From Bacteroidota bacterium (lineage in GTDB: Bacteria > Bacteroidota > Bacteroidia > UKL13-3): a stretch of 13,908 nucleotides of DNA. The notes under the pieces were generated by a model. That model was not told the DNA's origin. It was given only the letters and a program-made list of their open reading frames with translations, and ran no database searches. Position numbers and translations under genes: made by a program. The stretch is taken from positions 1-13,908 of the forward strand of contig CANHJJ010000020.1 of NCBI GenBank assembly GCA_947460565.1. The letters are read 5' to 3'. This document shows, piece after piece, positions 1-6,895 of this stretch. How positions within the stretch are numbered: the stretch's first letter is position 1; each line of letters opens with the position of its first letter.

Positions 1-584
1 CAGATATTGATACTAGTAAAATATATTTGTTAGGCCATGGTCAAGGTGGACTAATTGCATCATATATGGCAAAAAATTCTAATGACATTAAAGGGGTTAT
101 AATGATTGGTTCGCATTCTATGAATACCCTTGCCAATATGGTTGAACAGTATAACTATTTAAAAGTTATGACACCAGAAAAGGCACCTATGTATAACGAT
201 CAAACTCGACATGCAAAATTTGCATTGAATGGGAAGTTTGATGAGAATACTCCAAGGGACTCAATGCCATTTATGGTAAGCCCTGAATATTGGATCTGGA
301 TGAATAATTTCGATCATGTTGCAACAACTAAACAATTAAATAAACCTGTTTTAATTATAAATTTTGGCAGAGATTATCAAACGGGAATAAAAAATTATGA
401 GATTTGGCAAAAGAAATTAAAACGAACAAAAGACGTTTCTTTTCTATTCTATCCAAAACTAAATCACATTATGATGGAAGGAGAAAACCCTTCAGAGTAT
501 TATGAATATTACAAAAAGGGGAACATACCAGACTATATAAGTAAAGATATTGCTGATTGGCTTAATAAAAATAAACAAAAATAA
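1..584 (+). CDS. Alpha/beta hydrolase, C-terminal part (5' end outside window), nucleophile Ser apparently replaced by Gly
   Basis: The reading frame is open from base 3, so the gene begins before the window; the TTG at 27 is an ordinary Leu codon (KIYLLGHGQGG). The visible part, about 190 residues, has the layout of the serine-hydrolase (S9/S33-like, dienelactone-hydrolase-type) fold: a beta-strand and nucleophile elbow at bases 33-50, a cap region rich in Met, Tyr and Trp, the strand PVLIINFGRDYQ carrying the likely catalytic Asp (372-374), and YPKLNH carrying the likely catalytic His (465-467). The family's usual elbow is GHSxGG; here it reads GHGQGG, with Gly (GGT, 39-41) in place of Ser. 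The protein may therefore be inactive or use another mechanism. Substrate unknown. A lipoprotein gene on the same strand starts 29 nt downstream. The fold is fairly certain, the activity is not. Confidence 0.82.
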   Translation, partial: DIDTSKIYLLGHGQGGLIASYMAKNSNDIKGVIMIGSHSMNTLANMVEQYNYLKVMTPEKAPMYNDQTRHAKFALNGKFDENTPRDSMPFMVSPEYWIWMNNFDHVATTKQLNKPVLIINFGRDYQTGIKNYEIWQKKLKRTKDVSFLFYPKLNHIMMEGENPSEYYEYYKKGNIPDYISKDIADWLNKNKQK

Positions 585-613
585 AACACATCACTTTTTA
601 AATAATAAAAACA

Positions 614-1510
614 ATGCGCTTTTGTTTATTTCTTATGATGCTATCAATAATAGGATGTAAAAATCATGAAAAAGCAAACCAATATGCGCTTAAATCATTG
701 AGAGGCGATAGCATTTGTTATTTCATTAATATAGAATCCCGAAAAGTATATTACCCCTATTATTTACAAAAATATATTTATGACTCTTTGGGTTATATTG
801 TAAAGGCATATTACCTAAAATATAATCCTGGGAATAAGAAATGGGAAGATGAAGAAAGGATTGATTACAATTATGATAAAAAAGGAAATAATAATATTTT
901 GATTCATTGTGTATGGAATAAAATTAAGAGGGAATGGCTTAATACGTCAAAAGAAATTTTTGAGTTTAATCAAAATAATATTCTAGTTAAGAAAACACAA
1001 TCTAACTGGAATATCAATATTGAGGATTGGGAAAACACTTACAAAGAGGATTATTTTTATGATTCAAATAGTCTTGAAGTAATATGCAACCAGTATAAAT
1101 GGAATACGTTTGACGTTGAATGGAAATTAACTGGAATGAATATTTCAATAAACAAAAAAAATAAAAGTGTAATTAGCTTAATCAAAAACAATAAAAAAGG
1201 AATTTGGATTACTCGTTCAAAAATTCAATTTAATCTGAGTTTTAAAGGCGATACTTGTGAAGAAATAAAATTTGATTTCGAAGATAACCATTGGAATGCA
1301 ATTGAAAAAAAAATGCACTTTTTTGATACAAATATCTCAACTTCTCAAATTTGCGGATTTGACAAAAAGACAAAATTTAAAAACAAATTAATCAATACAA
1401 TTGCCTTTTCAAGAGAAAACAATATTTGGATTAAAAAACTAGAATCAAAATATTATTATTCAAAAGCAGAAAATACATATAATAATCTATTTGAAAACCG
1501 AATCAAGTAA
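614..1510 (+). CDS. Putative lipoprotein with tandem 31-residue Trp/Tyr repeats
   Basis: The 298-residue product starts with a short hydrophobic stretch ending in a lipobox (LSIIGC, Cys15), so it is probably lipid-anchored in the cell envelope. The ATG at 614 is chosen because it directly precedes this signal. Residues 70-180 hold a strict tandem repeat: W77, W108, W139 and W170 are each 31 residues apart, as are Y70, W101, W132 and W163. Between them lies an aromatic-x-aromatic-(D/N) element (YNYD at 85, FEFN at 116, YFYD at 147), reminiscent of YD-type beta repeats. Weaker copies may follow around W198 and W227. I recognise no named family; the repeats suggest an elongated beta structure for binding. 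It ends exactly where the DUF1456 gene begins, so the two are probably co-translated. Confidence 0.8.
   Translation: MRFCLFLMMLSIIGCKNHEKANQYALKSLRGDSICYFINIESRKVYYPYYLQKYIYDSLGYIVKAYYLKYNPGNKKWEDEERIDYNYDKKGNNNILIHCVWNKIKREWLNTSKEIFEFNQNNILVKKTQSNWNINIEDWENTYKEDYFYDSNSLEVICNQYKWNTFDVEWKLTGMNISINKKNKSVISLIKNNKKGIWITRSKIQFNLSFKGDTCEEIKFDFEDNHWNAIEKKMHFFDTNISTSQICGFDKKTKFKNKLINTIAFSRENNIWIKKLESKYYYSKAENTYNNLFENRIK
821..1153 (+). repeat. Coding tandem repeat, 93-nt (31-residue) period, about 3.5 copies
   Basis: Within the lipoprotein gene the units begin at residues 70, 101, 132 and 163. The protein pattern is (Y/W)N-x5-W, followed 8-9 residues later by aromatic-x-aromatic-(D/N). The Trp spacing (7 residues within a unit, 31 between units) is exact through three full units; the fourth loses register after residue 175. 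The DNA copies are clearly diverged, so this is an old protein repeat, not a recent DNA expansion. Confidence 0.75.
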
Positions 1511-1744
1511 ATGAGCAATAACGATATACTAAAAAAGTTGAGAGTAGCGCTTCAGCTCAAGAATACTGACATCATTGAGATTTTGAAATTAGTTGATTTT
1601 AAAATTACAGAAAGCGAATTAGGTGCATTCTTTAGGAAAGAAGACCACCCTAATTACAAACCATGTGGAGATCAAATTTTGAGAAATTTTCTAAACGGAT
1701 TGGTAATACATCTCAGAGGACCAAAGGAGAATTCGGTTAAATAA
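1511..1744 (+). CDS. DUF1456 family protein, single-repeat (half-length, YehS-like)
   Basis: The 77-residue product (begins MSNNDILKKLRVAL, contains GDQILRNFLNGL and ends near RGPKE) matches the DUF1456/YehS family. As I recall E. coli YehS, the usual protein has about 155 residues and two related halves. This one resembles the second half: that half also has an NNxxLKKLRVA start, an ELxAxFRK segment and a CGDQxLRNFLxGL core. The first half is absent; the preceding codons belong to the lipoprotein gene, whose TAA abuts this ATG with no gap. It could be a genuine single-domain member or a shortened one. The biochemical role of the family is not known to me. It is small and probably cytoplasmic, with no signal peptide or membrane segment. 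Confidence 0.82.
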   Translation: MSNNDILKKLRVALQLKNTDIIEILKLVDFKITESELGAFFRKEDHPNYKPCGDQILRNFLNGLVIHLRGPKENSVK

Positions 1745-1825
1745 ATTTAGTTTTAATTCTTAGTTACGTAAAATTGAATCTAAGGATAAGGCACATATTG
1801 ACATATATTTTATTGAAAATTCATT
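1745..1825. other. Convergent intergenic region, no clear terminator
   Basis: These 81 bases separate the 3' end of the plus-strand DUF1456 gene from the 3' end of the minus-strand operon. An imperfect stem (ATTCTTAG and CTAAGGAT, about 16-nt loop) is present, but no T-tract follows it on either strand, so I do not call a terminator. Confidence 0.5.
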
Positions 1826-2386
1826 TTAAGCCATGAATCTAATTATCACCCAAAATATTCCTAAACAAGCTATAAGGCTCGAAATAGGATAAACCACTTT
1901 TGTTTGATACCATACCTTATTTGCAAAGCTTCTAACAAGAACGATATACGTGATTATTATCACTAAAATTTGTCCCATTTCAACACCTATATTAAATCCT
2001 AAAAGTGATTGAATAAAGTAGTTTTGAGATATTCCAGCATCTTTAAGTGCACTGGCAAATCCCATCCCATGTATTAACCCAAAACAAAATATGATTATCA
2101 AACGCCACTTACTCAATTTCGTTTTTACAATATTCTCAATTGCAGCATAGACGATTGACAAAGCAATAAAGGATTCAACCAAATTAATTTTTGGAACTAT
2201 TAACCCGTATGTGGTTAATCCTAAACTAATGCTATGCGCAAGTGTGAAAATGCTACATTGAATAATGGTAGATTTAAACTTTGAATCTAATAAATATAGG
2301 CTAATAATAAATAATATATGGTCGTAACCTAAGGGGATTACATGAGTAAATCCAAGTACTACATATTTAATAAATTCAGTTGTCAA
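1826..2386 (-). CDS. HupE/UreJ family membrane protein (predicted metal permease)
   Basis: The 186-residue product is almost entirely hydrophobic, with six or so membrane segments. It carries the motifs of the HupE/UreJ_2 family: GFTHVIPLGYDH (12-23), FTLAHS (47-52), a conserved Glu-Asn at 84-85, FGLIHGMGFA (102-111) and NIGVEMGQ (132-139). The conserved His, Asp and Glu residues in these motifs are thought to handle a transition metal; classic HupE/UreJ proteins are nickel permeases of hydrogenase and urease clusters, but no such enzyme is encoded here. The start is TTG, inside a TTGA overlap with the previous stop. No ATG precedes the first motif, and the TTG gives the short N-terminal extension normal for the family. 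It is the last gene of the operon, so it may supply metal to the secreted phosphoesterases (inference). Confidence 0.85.
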   Translation of the reverse strand: MTTEFIKYVVLGFTHVIPLGYDHILFIISLYLLDSKFKSTIIQCSIFTLAHSISLGLTTYGLIVPKINLVESFIALSIVYAAIENIVKTKLSKWRLIIIFCFGLIHGMGFASALKDAGISQNYFIQSLLGFNIGVEMGQILVIIITYIVLVRSFANKVWYQTKVVYPISSLIACLGIFWVIIRFMA

Positions 2387-3576
2387 TTTTTAATTAGCTT
2401 GATTGGTTTAATACCAGAATTCTTTATGAAAATAAAGTATACTCCCCTATTTAAGAACGCAAAACTCTGACTAGAAATATCGTTCCCTTCAAAAACCATA
2501 TTACCTGTAGCATCAAACAAACAAAAAACTGAATTATTATCAAAACCAGTTATTTCAATTCTATCCACAAATGGATTGGGAAGTACTTTAACTTTATTTT
2601 CATGGATTGAAAAAATTTCAATTGAACTTGCAATAGTAGCTTTGTTAGTTCTTACACAGATAACAAAGTTGTTATTTGATTTAGCATCATAGGTTGTAAT
2701 TCCATATTGTGTATTCCAATACCAAGCATTAGCCACTTGGTTTTGCTGCGTGGTGGATGACCAATATTTTCGAACACCCATGTTATTGAAAAATGAAGGA
2801 TTGACACTTGGATTGACATATGATTCATCATTTAAAGATTGCAATTCTTTAATGTTGGGCAATCTCCAATTACTATCGTTTCCTAATATTAATCCCTCAG
2901 CATATTGTAATGCGGCCTCCCATGACATTGGATTGGTATTTGGAATCTTTTGCCAAACTAAATGGGTTCTATTATCAATAACACTTCCAACTAAATTGTC
3001 TGTATATAGATTTGCTAGAATGGGAGGAGCAATAATATCTCTAACAGCACGTACATGTATTTTCTTTGTACCTCCTGCACTAATGGTTTCTGATTTGGGA
3101 TGGTTTCCAATACCTCCACCTGCATTGGTAACCCAAATTTTTGTACTATCATTTATTTGCCTATTTGATGTCCACCAATAATCAGCTAGTGTTTTGGTAA
3201 AAAAAGAAACATCCAAAGCGGGATTATTACTTTGCAAATTCAATATACTAAATGCTTCATGGGCATTTGGTAAACGCCAATTATTGAAACCTCCAAGTGT
3301 TAAGGTATCTGTGTAGCTAAGTGCATTTTCAAAAGTCATTTCACCACCATCTGTTTTTTGCCACATCAATCCTGTTATGGTATCTGTTATGGTTCCATCA
3401 TTGTTATTGATATAAAATGGAGAATTAATATTATAATCATTATCTTCTCCGAACGTATTTGTATAACTCAATTTTTGACCAGTGTCAGGCAAGCGTTTCA
3501 TGGATTGCGTTACTTGTTGAGAATAGCAAAAGCTAGAAATAAATAAACCTAAAAAAAATATGTACCTCATTAACAT
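2383..3576 (-). CDS. Secreted protein with two DUF1566 (Lcl C-terminal-like) domains and T9SS type A sorting domain
   Basis: The 397-residue product has a signal peptide (about 1-19, cleavage near CYS-QQ). Two tandem DUF1566/Lcl_C-type domains follow. The first spans about 57-178 (TGLMWQK at 68, NNWRLPN at 98, YWWTS at 133, HVRAVRD at 174). The second spans about 196-309 (HLVWQK at 205, SNWRLPN at 235, YWSST at 271, VICVRT at 305). These domains occur in bacterial surface proteins and are often linked to adhesion or ligand binding; no catalytic residues are evident. Residues 320-397 form a T9SS type A C-terminal domain (LPNPF at 332, DATGNMVF, GVYFIF), so export across the outer membrane and surface attachment are expected. 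ATG codons exist at residues 1 and 3; the first overlaps the preceding stop by one base and was kept. Confidence 0.88.
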   Translation of the reverse strand: MLMRYIFFLGLFISSFCYSQQVTQSMKRLPDTGQKLSYTNTFGEDNDYNINSPFYINNNDGTITDTITGLMWQKTDGGEMTFENALSYTDTLTLGGFNNWRLPNAHEAFSILNLQSNNPALDVSFFTKTLADYWWTSNRQINDSTKIWVTNAGGGIGNHPKSETISAGGTKKIHVRAVRDIIAPPILANLYTDNLVGSVIDNRTHLVWQKIPNTNPMSWEAALQYAEGLILGNDSNWRLPNIKELQSLNDESYVNPSVNPSFFNNMGVRKYWSSTTQQNQVANAWYWNTQYGITTYDAKSNNNFVICVRTNKATIASSIEIFSIHENKVKVLPNPFVDRIEITGFDNNSVFCLFDATGNMVFEGNDISSQSFAFLNRGVYFIFIKNSGIKPIKLIKN

Positions 3577-5165
3577 TACTCAATAACTATTTTTTTAGTA
3601 ATCTGAAAAGTATCAAAACATATATTAACTAAATATATTCCAGGTGCGAATGATTTTGTATCAATTTGTCGCTCATATTTATTAGATGAGAAAACTTTTT
3701 CACCTTTAAGGCTATACAAGCTAATTTGTTTAAATTCATCATTGATACCATTTAAGTCAAGTTGAATATTCAAAACAGATGTGGATGGGTTAGGAAAGAT
3801 TCTTACAATCTTTTCGTCTTTAAGAGTTTGATTTATTGAACTAGTATTTGGGACAGTACATATAGGGGTGCCTTTATAATTAGTAGTGGTTTTAACTCCT
3901 GAAACATAATAATTAAAAGTATAAGCACCTGCAGGTGTCCAACTGTATTCAACAGAATCCGTTGCCCCATTTAAGGTATAAGTTAATGTGTATCCATTTC
4001 CTGAGGAGTTTGGTATACAGCTAGTAATTACAGCACCTTTAAGAGGTGTACCAGAAGGACGAACAGGCTTAGCCGAAGCCTGAGGAATAATTTGTAGTGT
4101 CGAATCTTCGGTAACCTTGCCTACCATATTTCCTATCATATACGGTGCGGTTTTGGTACCATGATAATGGTAAACTCCATTATCTACTTCATGCCCATGA
4201 TTTGCATCCAATGGCTTCATCTGTGAGCCATCAGGCTCCAATGAACCATATACTGCATAACCATCTAAAGCAAATGCTAGGGGCAAAATATCTGCTGTTT
4301 TATCATCTAGAAACAGAGGCGCATTATGGTAATGATAGTCATCTGCTCTTCCACAATGTCCGCCAAAATTATCTAGCTGTCCATCTAACAAAGCATCTAC
4401 TCCAGTATTAGTATATGGATTAAAGATGGCTATGCCATTTGCTGCCACAGCGATGGCACCTCTCAGAAAATGTTGCTGATTTACGGGAACTGGATTTGTT
4501 GCTTTAATAGGATTTAAAGGAATACTCCAAGCATTATTTCCAATATAACATTGCGGTATAGGAAATTGCTGCTGCCAACCGGTAATACCTGCCATCATCA
4601 AATGTTGGGGAATACCCTTTGACTCAACATAAAAATAATTATTATCCCACCTTGTATTTACTTCCGGCTTAAATGGAATAAAGGCTGAATTGACAAAGTT
4701 TGGATCTGTAGTTGTTTTCATTAACCTTTGAGTAAAACTAAACAAGATACCTAAGATTCCTACAAACAAAACAGGATATAAGAACTTTCTTTGTTGAACA
4801 CGCGAAAAATAAAATATAAAGATGGTAAGCAATAGCAAAGACACTATTGTTAAAATAATTTTAGAAAGTGGCAATGAATTAGATTGCTTTGGATCAGAGT
4901 TAATCTTGACAATATTTTGATACTTCTCCATCACATAAGCTTTATCAATATCTGAAACTTTTGATATAGGTATAGATAATATTTCTCCATTAATATCCTC
5001 AATAAAGACCTTGTTGTCTTTAAACATATAAAATGAGCCTACTATTGTTTTTTGCTCCGATGTAAACTGCCATTGCCTTAGAATTAATTTATCATAATGT
5101 GCATCATGCGCCATCGCTATGCATGACATAGCAAATAGGTATATAAGTAAAAACAATTTTTTCAT
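3576..5165 (-). CDS. YHYH-domain protein with SHD1-like N-terminal domain, two hydrophobic segments and T9SS sorting domain
   Basis: The 529-residue product is modular. Residues 1-19 are a signal peptide (AMA-HDAH). Residues 26-82 resemble an SHD1 (SLA1 homology 1)-type small beta domain (R-x-W, DNKVFIEDINGE, IPISKVS-x-D). Residues 101-120 and about 129-145 are strongly hydrophobic and look like transmembrane helices. Residues about 155-375 form the YHYH domain with its hallmark motifs: GITGWQQQ (193), HFLRGAIAVAANG (232), GGHCGRADDYHYH (268-280), ALDGYAVYG (299) and GVYHYHG (330-336). The many His, Cys and Asp residues suggest metal binding, but the family's reaction is not established to my knowledge. 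Residues 450-529 are a T9SS type A domain (FPNPS at 457, GIYLVNI). Membrane helices together with a T9SS signal are contradictory. It lies directly between the phosphoesterases and the DUF1566 gene, overlapping the latter by one base. Confidence 0.9.
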   Translation of the reverse strand: MKKLFLLIYLFAMSCIAMAHDAHYDKLILRQWQFTSEQKTIVGSFYMFKDNKVFIEDINGEILSIPISKVSDIDKAYVMEKYQNIVKINSDPKQSNSLPLSKIILTIVSLLLLTIFIFYFSRVQQRKFLYPVLFVGILGILFSFTQRLMKTTTDPNFVNSAFIPFKPEVNTRWDNNYFYVESKGIPQHLMMAGITGWQQQFPIPQCYIGNNAWSIPLNPIKATNPVPVNQQHFLRGAIAVAANGIAIFNPYTNTGVDALLDGQLDNFGGHCGRADDYHYHNAPLFLDDKTADILPLAFALDGYAVYGSLEPDGSQMKPLDANHGHEVDNGVYHYHGTKTAPYMIGNMVGKVTEDSTLQIIPQASAKPVRPSGTPLKGAVITSCIPNSSGNGYTLTYTLNGATDSVEYSWTPAGAYTFNYYVSGVKTTTNYKGTPICTVPNTSSINQTLKDEKIVRIFPNPSTSVLNIQLDLNGINDEFKQISLYSLKGEKVFSSNKYERQIDTKSFAPGIYLVNICFDTFQITKKIVIE

Positions 5166-5174
5166 AAATTTTGA

Positions 5175-6890
5175 TTATCTATTTAGTATGATTTTGTGCG
5201 TTTTAATTTGTTCGTTAAGTCCCTTTAATTGATAATAATATACACCTGTTGGCAGCTTATTTCCATTATCATCTTGCCCATCCCATATTATTTGAAACTG
5301 TCCTTTTTGAATTTTATAATTATTTAATAAGGTCCTTACTATTTGGCCATTTTGATTGCATATTACTAGATTCAGAATATTAGACTTATTTAGGTTCAAT
5401 TCAATTTTAGTCTCCTCTGCAAATGGATTTGGATAAATTAATTCATCAGTATAATTGGAATTCCAAACAATGGGTGAACTTGAATTTAAAGAGTCATAAC
5501 AATTCTTATTTCCTATATAGTATGATGCTGCGATATCTTTGTTTTTTCTAGACCCGTTTTCATTCTTAGGTAAATAAGCTCTAACATAATCTACCTTTGC
5601 ACCATTTCCATCAACTGTAACTCTTATATGACCAGATCCAGGTAAGATAACTCCCTCCTTGTATCCATATTTTATCGCTTGAGCAATTGATGTGAAATTA
5701 GGATGACTTGGTTGAGGAATCTCTTGATAATAAAGACAATTTTTTTGCTGCATGCCAAAAAAATGATCATGCCCATGAAAGAAAATATTTACCCTGTGTT
5801 CAGTAAGTAAATCTTTAATAGGTTTATACCAACCGGGTCTATTACTTTCAAAACCTCTTGTCCCATCTAAATTATTTCCTCCCCATTCATATAGGTTAGC
5901 AAATTCAACACCTCCTCTTCCATCTGGATCGCCACCAATGATTTGATGTGCAAATACAAACTTAAATTTTGAACTATTTTTTTCAAGTGTATGCTTCAAC
6001 CAATCATATTGTGTCTTACCTAGGGTCCATCTCCAACCATTTAATGAATCAGGCTTAGGACTGGTATACCAATAGGGATCTAATACAATAAATAGCGCAT
6101 CTCCCCAAACCCATGAGTAATAATTCTCACGTTTACCAACAAAAAGATGATTGGTTGTATCACCTGAATAAAATGCATTTGGAGAAGGGTTCAAAAAATA
6201 TTTCTTTCTATCCAAAGTACCCCATACTGCAATATTGTTAGCCGTATTATTTATCTGCCAACCAGCCTCTCCTTCATGATTTCCAAGTGCAATAAATAAA
6301 GGAATTGAATGCCCAATGTTTTCGTAATAACTTCTAAGCAGATTGCATCTATAGGTAATGGTATCTCTTGGAACAATTCTAGACGCATTTGTTAATTTAT
6401 CAGACATTAAAAAATCACCCAAATCAATCATAAAATCAGGATTATCTTCTAATTGATTCTTCAGGCAAAGTTTATATAAAGCCGTATCACTTTGTTCATC
6501 TAAATGCGGATCTGCTTGCACAGTAAATGAAAATGACTTGTCCATTTTCCTTTGGGTGCTAAATGAATACTCTGGTCTATATATAAGGCTTGTAGAGCCT
6601 GGTAAACGATAAACAAGTTGGTAATAATATTTTGTATCTTCTAGTAAGTTATTCAATACAATTTCAGCAGGTTCCTTCCCCAAAAAAGATTGCCAATTGG
6701 TTTGATTTGAATAATTTGATGGGCTTATTCCATAACGAATACTAATCTCTACCGTTGTATCAAAAAAAGCTTGGATTGTTATTGAGTTATTTGTAGGCCT
6801 GCCTAAAATTTCTGTGTGTAGTAAGCTCTGCCCAAATGATGAACTAAAAACAGAAAATAATATTATGATTGCGAAGCTTAGTCTTTTCAT
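5175..6890 (-). CDS. Secreted metallophosphoesterase, T9SS substrate (paralogue 1)
   Basis: The 571-residue product has a signal peptide (about 1-20, SSSFG-QS). A fibronectin/purple-acid-phosphatase-N-like beta domain (about 25-112) follows, then a calcineurin-like phosphoesterase domain (about 118-440). The metal ligands of the fold are all visible: D127-x-H129, G158-D159, GNHE (203-206), H315 in VFAH, and GHDH (373-376). The Tyr of the purple acid phosphatase motif GDxxY is absent (Met162), so a purple Fe(III) enzyme is unlikely. It should hydrolyse phosphate mono- or diesters outside the cell; the substrate is unknown. Residues about 484-571 are a T9SS sorting domain with FlgD-like Ig features (YPNPF at 486, IIWDGQDDNGN, GVYYYQL). 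It is the second gene of the operon, 5 nt after its paralogue and 9 nt before the YHYH gene. Confidence 0.9.
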   Translation of the reverse strand: MKRLSFAIIILFSVFSSSFGQSLLHTEILGRPTNNSITIQAFFDTTVEISIRYGISPSNYSNQTNWQSFLGKEPAEIVLNNLLEDTKYYYQLVYRLPGSTSLIYRPEYSFSTQRKMDKSFSFTVQADPHLDEQSDTALYKLCLKNQLEDNPDFMIDLGDFLMSDKLTNASRIVPRDTITYRCNLLRSYYENIGHSIPLFIALGNHEGEAGWQINNTANNIAVWGTLDRKKYFLNPSPNAFYSGDTTNHLFVGKRENYYSWVWGDALFIVLDPYWYTSPKPDSLNGWRWTLGKTQYDWLKHTLEKNSSKFKFVFAHQIIGGDPDGRGGVEFANLYEWGGNNLDGTRGFESNRPGWYKPIKDLLTEHRVNIFFHGHDHFFGMQQKNCLYYQEIPQPSHPNFTSIAQAIKYGYKEGVILPGSGHIRVTVDGNGAKVDYVRAYLPKNENGSRKNKDIAASYYIGNKNCYDSLNSSSPIVWNSNYTDELIYPNPFAEETKIELNLNKSNILNLVICNQNGQIVRTLLNNYKIQKGQFQIIWDGQDDNGNKLPTGVYYYQLKGLNEQIKTHKIILNR

Positions 6891-6895
6891 TTGAA

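Noticed and set aside
27..29. TTG as the start codon of the first gene
   Set aside because: The frame is open upstream to the window edge, and the preceding residues (DIDTSKIY) are the normal beta-strand before the nucleophile elbow, so the gene is simply cut by the window.
1754..1792. Terminator hairpin between the convergent operons
   Set aside because: The stem is short and AT-rich with a large loop, and no T-tract follows on either strand.
1826..2386. Naming the permease gene hupE or ureJ and inferring hydrogenase or urease nickel supply
   Set aside because: No hydrogenase or urease gene is present and the protein belongs to the broader HupE/UreJ_2 type, so the metal and partner are unknown.
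2750..3181. 143-codon open frame on the plus strand opposite the DUF1566 gene
   Set aside because: It is antisense to a well-supported coding region with recognisable domains, has no recognisable motif itself, and is best explained as a shadow frame.
5107..5165. Lipoprotein signal in the YHYH protein (Cys15 after FAMS)
   Set aside because: The residues before Cys do not form a good lipobox, and AMA-HDAH immediately after is a better signal peptidase I site.
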